7,893 nucleotides of DNA from Sulfurimonas sp. (GTDB taxonomy: Bacteria; Campylobacterota; Campylobacteria; Campylobacterales; Sulfurimonadaceae), in the NCBI GenBank assembly GCA_027011725.1, contig JALUZQ010000161.1, positions 1 through 7,893 on the forward strand, in the 5' to 3' direction. Below the pieces are notes generated by a model. It was not told where the DNA came from. It saw nothing but the letters and a program-made list of their open reading frames with translations, and did no database searches. The stretch's first letter is position 1. Each line of letters starts with the position of its first letter. The position numbers were made by a program, and so were the translations under genes. Shown here piece by piece: positions 1 to 6,450 of this stretch.

Positions 1-881
1 ATATTAATGAGCACTACACTTTGCAAAACTCTTCTGATGTCAATATTACGCTTAAAGGAGTAAGCTTTAAGGGTGAGGGTGACATACTGGCTCCAGAAAA
101 ACTGACAACTCGCATAAAAACCATGCGCTTTGAAGCGGCACAAAAAGAAACGCGTGCAAAACTTCTTCTAAAAGATTTTCAAACGACAAATGATTTTGTT
201 TCTTGGAGTGATTATGAGAGCACAGCTGCGTTTGAGAAGATGGAGTTTGTCATAGTAGGCACACAAGATGATGTGAACATCTCTGTAGATGGGCTCAAAA
301 CTACTTCAAACGCAGCTACAAAGCATGAACGTGTAGCAATGAGTTCAAAAACAAGTCTCAAGAGCTTGCGTATTGTCTCAAAACAGCTGAGTGTTGCAGC
401 GACAAACTTTAAGGAAGATGTTAGTGTAAGCGATATTGCACTGCAACCATTTGAGCGTTTAAGCAGACGTATGATGGAGGCGACAAACACAAATATGATG
501 GCACAGCAACAAGCGATGCAAGAAGATATGCTGACACTGCTTAGTGAAGGTCTAAAAATCAAAATAGATGAACTCTCACTTGGCAATTTAACACTCAATA
601 ACACGCAAAAGCTTGGAGGCTTGCAAGTGAAACTGCATCTTAATGTCAAAAAAGATGCAGACCTGCAAAAGAAACTGCAGCAATCACCACTTTTACTTTT
701 AACAAATATGGATATGGACTCAAAAATAAAACTCTCAGAACCATTTTATAATCTACTGTTGCAAAACTCTCCAATGGCACAGCAGATCACTGCGTATGCA
801 AAAAAAGAGGGTGATGATGTGGTATTTGACATCACTTTTCATGATGCAAAACTAGAAGTAAACGGAAAGACACTCAAGTAA
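1..881 (+). CDS. DUF945 (YdgA-like) family protein, C-terminal part, 5' end outside window
   Basis: The frame is open from position 3 to the TAA at 879-881, giving about 292 visible residues. A TTG at 21 could be read as a start, but the frame continues upstream without a stop, and DUF945 proteins are usually around 450-500 residues, so this is the C-terminal part of a longer gene. The best recognition point is the end: the stretch at about 797-878 reads AYAKKEGDDVVFDITFHDAK and then LEVNGKTLK, matching the usual DUF945/YdgA ending (a tyrosine-lysine-glycine-aspartate-rich strand, then 'NGKPL'). The body is rich in Lys, Leu, Ser and Thr, with an amphipathic pattern and no cysteines. Family members are mostly exported or envelope-anchored proteins of unknown function; the N-terminal signal or anchor would lie outside the window. 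It ends 2 nt before the substrate-binding protein gene, so the two are probably cotranscribed. The family call is fairly sure; the function is unknown. Confidence 0.75.
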   Translation, partial: INEHYTLQNSSDVNITLKGVSFKGEGDILAPEKLTTRIKTMRFEAAQKETRAKLLLKDFQTTNDFVSWSDYESTAAFEKMEFVIVGTQDDVNISVDGLKTTSNAATKHERVAMSSKTSLKSLRIVSKQLSVAATNFKEDVSVSDIALQPFERLSRRMMEATNTNMMAQQQAMQEDMLTLLSEGLKIKIDELSLGNLTLNNTQKLGGLQVKLHLNVKKDADLQKKLQQSPLLLLTNMDMDSKIKLSEPFYNLLLQNSPMAQQITAYAKKEGDDVVFDITFHDAKLEVNGKTLK

Positions 882-883
882 CT

Positions 884-2386
884 ATGCGACTCTTCTTTCT
901 CTCTCTTTTTACAGCTGCGTTTTTACACGCAGCAACACTGCATCTAGCAACCTCTTCAAACCCTGCACGGCTGAATCCTCTGCTTGCTACCGACTCTTCA
1001 TCGTCAGAGATAACAGGGTTTATATTTAACGGGCTTGTGAAGTATGATAAAGACTCCAAAGAGATCATAGGGGATTTGGCAGAGTCTTTTTACTTTAAAA
1101 ACCCTACGACACTCATTTTTAAACTGCATAAAAATGTGAAGTGGCATGACGGGAAAAATTTTACAGCTGCAGATGTACTCTTTTCCTACAAAACATTGAC
1201 TTCTGATAAAATTGCATCTCCTTACAGCGCAGGATTTCGTTTTGTAAAAGATGTCAAAGCACTTGATGACTACACGGTCGAGGTGGACTACAAAGAGCCG
1301 TACTTTAAAGCTTTGGAGACATGGATGATGGGAATGCTGCCAAAACATCTGCTTCAAGATGAAGAAGATTTGATGACTTCAAGTTTTAACACCCATCCAG
1401 TCGGTACAGGCCCTTACAGACTCACACAGCTTGAACTTTCCAAAAATATAGAACTCACTGCGTTTGATGACTACTTTGAGGGACGATCGAAGATAGATAA
1501 AATCTCTTTTCACGTCATACCTGATCCGATGACACGTCTTTTGATGCTCAAAAATGCACAGCTTGACATTGGGAGCATTGAGCCGCTTGTAATGCAGCGA
1601 CAACTCGGAGCCGATTTTTTCAAAAAGTTTAATATTTATGAAAAAATCTCACTCTCCTACACCTACTTGGGTTTTAATCTGCGCCGTAAGAAATTTCAAG
1701 ACCCACGTGTGCGTGAAGCACTCTCTTTGGCCATTGACAGACAAGAGATAGTAGATATTCTATTCTTTAAACACGCGAAGGTCTGCACAGGTCCTTTTTT
1801 ACCCGGAACAAAAGCCTTTAATAAAGATGTAAAAGCGCCAAAGCAGAACATCCAAAAAGCAAAAGCACTCCTTAAAGCCGCAGGATATGATGCAAACCAC
1901 CCTTTTGCGTTTGAAATAGTCACTTCAAACGCAAGCTCCATTAGACCGTATGCGGCTGAGATACTGCAGTATCAGCTGCAAAAAGCGGGCGTTGTTGTGA
2001 AACTGCGAGTAATGGAGTGGCAGGCATTTTTAAATATGGTGGTCTTTCCGCATAAATTCGATGCGGTACTTTTAGGCTGGGGACTCTCGCCGACACCTGA
2101 TCCGTATATATTTTGGCACAGCGACAGTGATAAGCCCGGTGGATTTAATCTTGTCGGGTACCACAACAAAAAGCTTGACCGCCTCATAGAAAAATCGCAA
2201 AAAGTTGTAAATAGCGAAAAGCTTGGAAAAATGTGGCAAGAGATGTTTCAAATGATAACGGAGGATAACCCTTACCTCTTTTTATATATTCCAAACTCCA
2301 TCACGGCTGTGAATAAAAAGATAAAACATATAGAACCCGCCCTTGGCGGTATATGGCATAACTACATTACTTGGGAAAAAGATTGA
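884..2386 (+). CDS. Periplasmic ABC-transporter substrate-binding protein, family 5 (peptide/oligopeptide type)
   Basis: A 500-residue protein of normal length for the SBP_bac_5 (DppA/OppA-like) family. Residues 1-17 form a Sec signal peptide: Arg2, a hydrophobic core LFFLSLFTAAFL, and cleavage near HAA-T. No lipobox cysteine is present, so the mature protein should be soluble in the periplasm. Family landmarks are the segment VKWHDGKNFTAADVLFSY (residues 85-102), PVGTGPY (172-178) and DPRVREALSLAIDR (273-286). Such proteins capture peptides, or sometimes nickel chelates or other solutes, and deliver them to an inner-membrane permease; the ligand cannot be read from sequence. No permease or ATPase genes flank it here, unlike a typical opp/dpp operon. 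The start ATG lies 2 nt after the upstream stop and has only a weak ribosome-binding site, and the signal peptide supports this start. Its TGA overlaps the ATG of the next gene. Confidence 0.9.
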   Translation: MRLFFLSLFTAAFLHAATLHLATSSNPARLNPLLATDSSSSEITGFIFNGLVKYDKDSKEIIGDLAESFYFKNPTTLIFKLHKNVKWHDGKNFTAADVLFSYKTLTSDKIASPYSAGFRFVKDVKALDDYTVEVDYKEPYFKALETWMMGMLPKHLLQDEEDLMTSSFNTHPVGTGPYRLTQLELSKNIELTAFDDYFEGRSKIDKISFHVIPDPMTRLLMLKNAQLDIGSIEPLVMQRQLGADFFKKFNIYEKISLSYTYLGFNLRRKKFQDPRVREALSLAIDRQEIVDILFFKHAKVCTGPFLPGTKAFNKDVKAPKQNIQKAKALLKAAGYDANHPFAFEIVTSNASSIRPYAAEILQYQLQKAGVVVKLRVMEWQAFLNMVVFPHKFDAVLLGWGLSPTPDPYIFWHSDSDKPGGFNLVGYHNKKLDRLIEKSQKVVNSEKLGKMWQEMFQMITEDNPYLFLYIPNSITAVNKKIKHIEPALGGIWHNYITWEKD

Positions 2387-3033
2387 TGATAATACTTTTT
2401 GATTTAGACGGAACGCTTATTGACTCGACAGAGGCGATTTTGGAGAGTTTTCATAACTCTTTTGATGTGCATAACTATCCGCATGCGGACGATGAAGCTA
2501 TAAAAGCACTAATAGGGCATCCCCTTGATGTGATGTATAGAGCCCTTGGGGTTGAAGAGGAGAGAGTGTGGGATTTTGTAACGACCTATAAGGAGCATTA
2601 TAGAGAGATATCAACACAAAAGACAGTACTGCTTGAGAATGCAAAAGAGGCGGTTGAAGCTGCAAAAGAGTTTGCGACTTTGGGGATAGTGACGACAAAA
2701 ACAGGAAAATACTCACGCATTTTAATGGAACACTTTGGCTTGATGGATAAATTCGATGTGCTTATAGGAAGAGAAGATGTCACAGAGCCAAAACCACATG
2801 CAGAGCCCATTTTAAAGGCCTTAGAACGCTTAGACGCAAAGCATAGAAATGTATGGATGATAGGTGATACAACGATGGATCTTATTGCTGCAAAAAATGC
2901 AGGTATCAATGCTATTGGAGTCGTGAGCGGTTATGACAGGGAAGAAGAACTCTGCAAAGAGTGTGATATTGTATTACGTGATTCTTTAGATGCCGTTTCA
3001 TATCTCAAAGGTATAGAAACTTCACACTCTTAA
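2386..3033 (+). CDS. HAD-superfamily hydrolase, phosphoglycolate phosphatase (Gph/PpaX) type
   Basis: A 215-residue haloacid dehalogenase phosphatase with all four motifs. Motif I is DLDGTLIDS (residues 6-14, nucleophile Asp6 and acid/base Asp8). Motif II is GIVTTKT (Thr103 or Thr104). Motif III is EPKPHAEP (Lys136). Motif IV is GDTTMD (160-165, Mg2+-binding Asp161 and Asp165). The helical stretch between motifs I and II (about residues 16-80) is a C1 cap as in Gph, PpaX and beta-phosphoglucomutase relatives. It is presumably cytosolic; the substrate may be 2-phosphoglycolate, pyrophosphate or another small phosphoester and cannot be settled here. I chose the ATG at 2386 because motif I then begins at residue 6, as is typical, and because it overlaps the upstream stop by one base (TGATG), a translational-coupling arrangement. 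An in-frame TTG at 2371 would add five residues and is less likely. The gene ends the first operon-like run. Confidence 0.9.
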   Translation: MIILFDLDGTLIDSTEAILESFHNSFDVHNYPHADDEAIKALIGHPLDVMYRALGVEEERVWDFVTTYKEHYREISTQKTVLLENAKEAVEAAKEFATLGIVTTKTGKYSRILMEHFGLMDKFDVLIGREDVTEPKPHAEPILKALERLDAKHRNVWMIGDTTMDLIAAKNAGINAIGVVSGYDREEELCKECDIVLRDSLDAVSYLKGIETSHS

Positions 3034-3058
3034 CTTACAGACCTTCCTTAGTTATATC

Positions 3059-3111
3059 ATCAAGCTATATTTAAGTGCCAGTTGCCTAAAATACAAGCAA
3101 ATAGACTTGAT
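3059..3111. repeat. Imperfect inverted repeat upstream of porC
   Basis: ATCAAGCTAT at 3059-3068 is mirrored by ATAGACTTGAT at 3101-3111: ten complementary pairs with one extra A in the right arm and 32 nt between the arms. The arms flank the TAAAAT box at 3087-3092, and their centres are about 42 bp apart, close to four helical turns. It could be a pair of regulator half-sites or a leader hairpin, or it could be chance in AT-rich DNA. Confidence 0.35.
3066..3092 (+). promoter_or_regulatory. Candidate promoter -10 boxes for porCDAB
   Basis: The 119-nt gap before porC contains two boxes differing from TATAAT at one position: TATATT at 3066-3071 and TAAAAT at 3087-3092. Neither has a good TTGACA-like -35 element at the usual distance. 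Campylobacterota vegetative promoters often lack a conserved -35 box, so this does not exclude either. Transcription from them would give a leader of roughly 55-75 nt. This is a composition-based guess in AT-rich sequence, and the exact box is uncertain. Confidence 0.35.
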
Positions 3112-3141
3112 AGAAAATATTTAAAGTTTCTTGAAAAATTG

Positions 3142-3147
3142 AAGGAG
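3142..3147 (+). promoter_or_regulatory. Strong ribosome-binding site of porC
   Basis: AAGGAG lies 5 nt before the ATG at 3153. It fixes the porC start and fits high expression. The same hexamer precedes porD and porA. Confidence 0.8.
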
Positions 3148-3152
3148 AATTT

Positions 3153-3710
3153 ATGCTAGAAATTAGATGGCATAGCCGCGCGGGTCAAGGTGCTGTTACT
3201 GGTGCTAAGGGGTTGGCAGATGTTATTTCAACAACTGGTAAAGATGTTCAAGCATTTGCATTTTACGGATCTGCGAAGCGTGGAGCTGCGATGACTGCAT
3301 ATAATCGTGTTGATGATAAACCAATCATGAATCATGAAAAATATATGGAGCCTGATTATGTATTTGTAATCGATCCGGCTTTAGTTTACACTACTGATGT
3401 GACTATCAACGCGAAAGAAAATACAGTTTTCATTATTACTACACATATGAGTAGAGAAGAACTAGTGGCATCTCAGCCAAAACTTGAGGGAAAAGAAGTA
3501 CATACTGTTGACTGTATTAAGATTGCTCAAGAGACTATTGGACGTGCGATTCCAAATACACCAATGCTTGGTGCATTTATGAAAATATCGGGAATGTACG
3601 AAATAGAATTTTTTAAAGATAGTATGAAAAGAATTCTTGCAAAATTACCTCAAAAGATCGTTGATGCAAATATGCTTGCAATTCAACGTGCATATGACGA
3701 AGTGAAATAA
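3153..3710 (+). CDS. porC: Pyruvate:ferredoxin/flavodoxin oxidoreductase, gamma subunit
   Basis: A 185-residue protein, the normal size for the separate gamma subunit of four-subunit 2-oxoacid:acceptor oxidoreductases. The N-terminus reads MLEIRWHSRAGQGAVTGAKG, the family's conserved strand and glycine-rich turn (AGQG at 10-13). FYGSAKRGAAM (37-47) corresponds to the common 'SYGPERRGG' segment of this domain, followed by a restrained Rossmann-like alternation of strands and helices. No cysteine cluster motif is present, as expected for gamma. In the complex it packs against the catalytic alpha and beta subunits and helps form the CoA/acceptor side of the enzyme. It is the first gene of the operon, with porD starting 10 nt after its stop. 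The gene order gamma-delta-alpha-beta is that of H. pylori porCDAB; other nomenclatures call this gene porG. A 2-oxoglutarate (oor) or 2-oxoisovalerate (vor) enzyme is the main alternative, but subunit order and the partner sequences favour pyruvate. Confidence 0.92.
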   Translation: MLEIRWHSRAGQGAVTGAKGLADVISTTGKDVQAFAFYGSAKRGAAMTAYNRVDDKPIMNHEKYMEPDYVFVIDPALVYTTDVTINAKENTVFIITTHMSREELVASQPKLEGKEVHTVDCIKIAQETIGRAIPNTPMLGAFMKISGMYEIEFFKDSMKRILAKLPQKIVDANMLAIQRAYDEVK

Positions 3711-3720
3711 GGAGCTGATG

Positions 3721-4116
3721 ATGGCAAATACAGGTTGGGACGAATTTGAAATCGGAGCTATGCTTCGTACTTTTGAGGGTGAAGCAGGGAATATTGCGCA
3801 AACTCTTCAAGAAGATCGTAATTACACAGAGAACAGCTCATTTCGCGCGAGTGTTGCGGACTGGAGAATAGAAAAACCGGTTTTCAACAAAGATTATTGT
3901 ATAGATTGTCAATTTTGCTGGGTTTATTGTCCAGATATTTCAATCATTTCAAGAGACAAAAAGATGATAGGTATAGATATGGATCACTGTAAAGGGTGTG
4001 GTATCTGTGTAGAGGTTTGTCCAACAAATCCAAAATCACTTTTAATGTTTCCAGAACAAGCAGATGAAGAGAGTGTTATTGCTCAATGGCCGAGCAAAGA
4101 AGAGAAGGAGAAATAG
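3721..4116 (+). CDS. porD: Pyruvate:ferredoxin/flavodoxin oxidoreductase, delta (2x[4Fe-4S] ferredoxin-like) subunit
   Basis: A 131-residue iron-sulfur subunit. Two CxxCxxCxxxCP motifs are plain: CIDCQFCWVYCP (residues 60-71) and CKGCGICVEVCP (90-101). They bind two [4Fe-4S] clusters that carry electrons between the thiamine site and ferredoxin or flavodoxin. Ahead of them, SFRASVADWRIEKPV (about 40-54) matches the tryptophan/proline lead-in of POR delta subunits. The first 35 residues are an extension that the short archaeal delta subunits lack but the Helicobacter-type protein has. Two adjacent ATGs occur at 3718 and 3721. The AAGGAG at 3709-3714 is 3 nt from the first and 6 nt from the second, so I chose 3721; using 3718 would add one Met. 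The ribosome-binding site overlaps the porC stop, and the TAG here directly abuts the porA ATG, so the genes should be translated together. Confidence 0.93.
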   Translation: MANTGWDEFEIGAMLRTFEGEAGNIAQTLQEDRNYTENSSFRASVADWRIEKPVFNKDYCIDCQFCWVYCPDISIISRDKKMIGIDMDHCKGCGICVEVCPTNPKSLLMFPEQADEESVIAQWPSKEEKEK

Positions 4117-5340
4117 ATGGCATTTGATAAAATGGAATTAAGAGATATCGAGGTATGGGACGGTAACTTCGCAGCTGCACAAGCTTTAAGACAGTGTCAA
4201 ATTGACGTTGTTTCTGCATACCCGATTACTCCTTCAACTCCTATTGTTGAGGGGTACGCAAAGTTTCTAGCAGATGGTTATGTTGAGGGTGAGTTTGTAA
4301 TGGTTGAGTCTGAGCATGCTGCAATGTCAGGATGTATCGGTGCTTCTGCTGCTGGTGGACGTGTTGCGACTGCAACTTCTTCACAAGGTTTTGCACTAAT
4401 GGTTGAGACACTGTACCAAGCTTCTGGTATGCGTCTTCCAATCGTTCTAAACGTTGTAAACCGTGCACTTGCTGCACCACTTAACGTAAATGGTGACCAC
4501 TCAGATATGTACCTTGGACGTGACTCTGGTTGGATCCAACTGGATGCATACTCTCCACAAGAAGCGTATGATTTGAACTTCATTGCATTCCGTGTTGCAG
4601 AAGATCATGATGTTAGACTTCCATGTATGGTACACCAAGATGGTTTTATGACATCGCATACTGCACAGGGTGTACATACGATGGATGATGATACAGCGTA
4701 TGGCTTTGTAGGTGATTTTAAACCTATGAATGACATGCTTGACTTTGAACACCCTGTAACACATGGTGTACAGACGGAAGAAGATTGGCATTTTGAGCAT
4801 AAAGCACGTCAACATAATGACCTTATGACAAAAGTTATGCCAAAAATTCAAGCTGCGTTTGATGACTTTGAAAAACTTACAGGTCGTAAATACAACATTG
4901 TTGAAAAGTATGATATGGATGATGCTGATGTAGCTGTTGTTTGTATGGGTACTTCTGTTGAGACTGCTCGTGAAGTGGCTTTAGAGATGAGAGAAAAAGG
5001 AATTAAAGCAGGAGTAGTTGGACTACGTGTTGTTAGACCTTTCCCATTCTTTGAAATTCAAGAAGCACTTAAAGATGTAAAAGCAATTGCTGCGCTTGAC
5101 CGTTCATCTCCAAATGGAGCTCCGGGTATGCTTTTTAATGAAATTGCAGGTGCACTCTTCAATACAGATACAAAAGCATTGCTTTCTGGTTATGTATATG
5201 GTCTTGGTGGACGTGATTTAACGAAAAAACATCTTACAGATCTTTACACTGAACTTCAAGCTAATGTTGATGCAGGAAAAGTATTGACTCCACTACAACA
5301 ATTTATCGGTGTTCGTGGACCGAAATTAGCATTTTTATAG
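4117..5340 (+). CDS. porA: Pyruvate:ferredoxin/flavodoxin oxidoreductase, alpha subunit
   Basis: A 407-residue alpha subunit of usual length. Landmarks in order: SAYPITPSTP (residues 33-42), the pyrimidine-domain signature; VESEHAAMSG (63-72), whose first glutamate (Glu64) is in the place of the residue that activates thiamine diphosphate; TSSQGFALM (87-95); and NRALAAPLNVNGDHSD (114-129), where Arg115 is in the position of the pyruvate-binding arginine of studied PORs. The C-terminal half, from about residue 255, holds the transketolase C-terminal-like domain (for example VAVVCMGTSVE, then GLRVVRPFPF). With PorB it forms the active site for reversible pyruvate + CoA = acetyl-CoA + CO2 with a low-potential acceptor. 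The start is fixed by AAGGAG at 4105-4110, 6 nt upstream, and it abuts the porD stop with no gap. Arginine codons are mostly CGT, consistent with strong expression. Confusion with OorA is possible in principle but less likely. Confidence 0.94.
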   Translation: MAFDKMELRDIEVWDGNFAAAQALRQCQIDVVSAYPITPSTPIVEGYAKFLADGYVEGEFVMVESEHAAMSGCIGASAAGGRVATATSSQGFALMVETLYQASGMRLPIVLNVVNRALAAPLNVNGDHSDMYLGRDSGWIQLDAYSPQEAYDLNFIAFRVAEDHDVRLPCMVHQDGFMTSHTAQGVHTMDDDTAYGFVGDFKPMNDMLDFEHPVTHGVQTEEDWHFEHKARQHNDLMTKVMPKIQAAFDDFEKLTGRKYNIVEKYDMDDADVAVVCMGTSVETAREVALEMREKGIKAGVVGLRVVRPFPFFEIQEALKDVKAIAALDRSSPNGAPGMLFNEIAGALFNTDTKALLSGYVYGLGGRDLTKKHLTDLYTELQANVDAGKVLTPLQQFIGVRGPKLAFL

Positions 5341-5349
5341 GAAATTATT

Positions 5350-6306
5350 ATGAGCGAAATGAAAAAAATTAAAAACTTAAAAGAGTTTTCGACATCGGCA
5401 GATAGATTTGAGGGTGCAAACCTTCTTTGCCCTGGTTGTGCTCACTCTATCATCGTTCGTGAGGTTTTAAACGCAACGAATGATGATTTGGTACTTTCAG
5501 CATCTACAGGATGTCTTGAAGTTTGTACTGCAGTGTATCCGTACACATCATGGGATGCTTCGTGGATTCACATCGGTTTTGAAAATGGTTCTACTGCAGT
5601 TGCAGGTGCGGAGGCAATGTACAAAGCACTCAAAACAAAAGGTCGTTTGAAGCAACCTGACCGTAATCCTAAGTTCGTCTCTTTTGCAGGTGACGGTGCT
5701 TCATATGATATCGGTTTTCAGTGGATCTCTGGTTGTATGGAACGTGGACATAACATTATGCACGTTGTTCTAGACAATGAAGTCTATGCAAATACCGGTG
5801 GACAACGTTCATCTTCAACACCTATTGGTTCATCTGCAACTACATCACCTGCTGGTCGTGTATCTTACGGTGAGAAGAAAAACAAAAAAGACATGGTAGC
5901 TATTATGGCTAGTCATGGTATTCCATACTCTGCACAAGTTGCTCCAAATAAGTGGAAAGATATGGTGAAAAAGATCCAACACGGTATGGAAGTAGATGGT
6001 CCTGTATTTATTAATGCGGTTTCTCCTTGTACGACTGAGTGGAAATTTGACCCGAAAGATACTATGCTCTTAACTGATCTTGCAACAGATTCATTAGTTT
6101 TCCCACTCTATGAAATCATCGACGGGCATGAGTTAAACATTACTTACCGTCCTAAAAATGTTGTTCCTGTTGAAGAGTATCTTGCTGCACAAGGACGTTT
6201 TAAACACCTTTTCAAAGATGAGTATAAATACTTGATCAAAGAATGGCAAGAGCGTGTTGATGCGAACTGGGCTTACTTAAACAGAAGAGAAGAAGCAAGA
6301 GTATAA
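5350..6306 (+). CDS. porB: Pyruvate:ferredoxin/flavodoxin oxidoreductase, beta (TPP-binding) subunit
   Basis: A 318-residue beta subunit. The thiamine diphosphate/Mg2+ motif starts with GDG (114-116) and ends with the Asn at 143 in LDNEVYANTGGQ (141-152), the classic GDG-X(25-30)-N pattern. LLCPGCAHS (25-33) gives Cys27 and Cys30; with Cys55 (in STGCLEVC) and Cys227 (in VSPCTTEW) it has the four-cysteine spacing of the [4Fe-4S] cluster next to the cofactor in other PORs. ANTGGQ followed by a Ser/Thr-rich stretch (SSSTPIGSSATTSPAG) is typical of POR beta. It pairs with PorA to make and resolve the hydroxyethyl-TPP intermediate; the cluster takes the electrons on to PorD. It starts 9 nt after porA, with only a short AGGA (5339-5342) overlapping the porA stop, so it probably relies on coupling. 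A second in-frame ATG at 5359 is possible. It is the last gene of the operon. Confidence 0.94.
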   Translation: MSEMKKIKNLKEFSTSADRFEGANLLCPGCAHSIIVREVLNATNDDLVLSASTGCLEVCTAVYPYTSWDASWIHIGFENGSTAVAGAEAMYKALKTKGRLKQPDRNPKFVSFAGDGASYDIGFQWISGCMERGHNIMHVVLDNEVYANTGGQRSSSTPIGSSATTSPAGRVSYGEKKNKKDMVAIMASHGIPYSAQVAPNKWKDMVKKIQHGMEVDGPVFINAVSPCTTEWKFDPKDTMLLTDLATDSLVFPLYEIIDGHELNITYRPKNVVPVEEYLAAQGRFKHLFKDEYKYLIKEWQERVDANWAYLNRREEARV

Positions 6307-6320
6307 TCTTTTTTCTCTTA

Positions 6321-6346
6321 AGGAGTAAGGCGAATGCCTTTCTCCT
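6321..6346 (+). terminator. Hairpin after porB, possible terminator
   Basis: AGGAGTAAGGC (6321-6331) pairs with GCCTTTCTCCT (6336-6346) around a 4-nt GAAT loop: an 11-position stem with one T-T mismatch. It begins 14 nt after the porB stop, a good place for a transcript end. The following sequence (CTTACAAATCTTTC) is only moderately T-rich, so it is not a textbook intrinsic terminator. It may instead end or protect the 3' end of the por mRNA. Confidence 0.5.
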
Positions 6347-6385
6347 CTTACAAATCTTTCATTAAACTCCTTTTTCAAAACCTTT

Positions 6386-6391
6386 TATAAT
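6386..6391 (+). promoter_or_regulatory. Candidate -10 box for the receptor gene (exact TATAAT)
   Basis: An exact TATAAT lies downstream of the por hairpin, in AT-rich sequence with no clear TTGACA at the usual distance, as is common for vegetative promoters in Campylobacterota. It would give a leader of about 50 nt before the ATG at 6451. Confidence 0.45.
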
Positions 6392-6434
6392 AAAACTTTC
6401 TTGATATGTATTAAGTTCCTGAGAGGGTAGATTT

Positions 6435-6443
6435 TGTTACAAT
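6435..6443 (+). promoter_or_regulatory. Candidate extended -10 box immediately before the receptor gene
   Basis: TGTTACAAT fits the extended -10 pattern TGnTAnAAT. A transcript starting at the normal distance of about 7 nt would begin at or next to the ATG at 6451 and would be leaderless. It competes with the exact TATAAT at 6386-6391 as the main promoter. Confidence 0.4.
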
Positions 6444-6450
6444 CTATGCT

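Noticed and set aside
212..649. Antisense open frame of 145 codons inside the DUF945 gene
   Set aside because: The translation is Ser- and Cys-rich low-information sequence with no motif and no ribosome-binding site, and the sense frame has a recognisable family ending.
1004..1357. Antisense open frame of 117 codons inside the substrate-binding protein gene
   Set aside because: It lies wholly within a well-supported gene with family motifs on the sense strand; its product shows only scattered Cys, His and aromatic residues.
2371..2385. Upstream TTG start for the HAD phosphatase
   Set aside because: It would add five residues (MGKRL) and overlap the previous gene by 16 nt. The ATG at 2386 puts motif I at its usual place and gives a standard TGATG coupling.
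4241..4851. Three overlapping antisense frames inside porA
   Set aside because: The sense frame encodes the conserved YPITPS and DHSD segments. The antisense products are His- and Gln-rich or Ile-rich sequences typical of reading a conserved gene backwards.
3153..6306. Assignment as 2-oxoglutarate oxidoreductase (oorDABC)
   Set aside because: Gene order is gamma-delta-alpha-beta as in porCDAB, and PorB carries the four-cysteine pattern and ANTGGQ segment typical of the pyruvate enzyme; oor has the order D-A-B-C.
6347..6450. Possible riboswitch before the receptor gene (for example cobalamin)
   Set aside because: The region is too short and lacks the conserved blocks of a cobalamin or TPP riboswitch. 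Only simple promoter boxes are visible.
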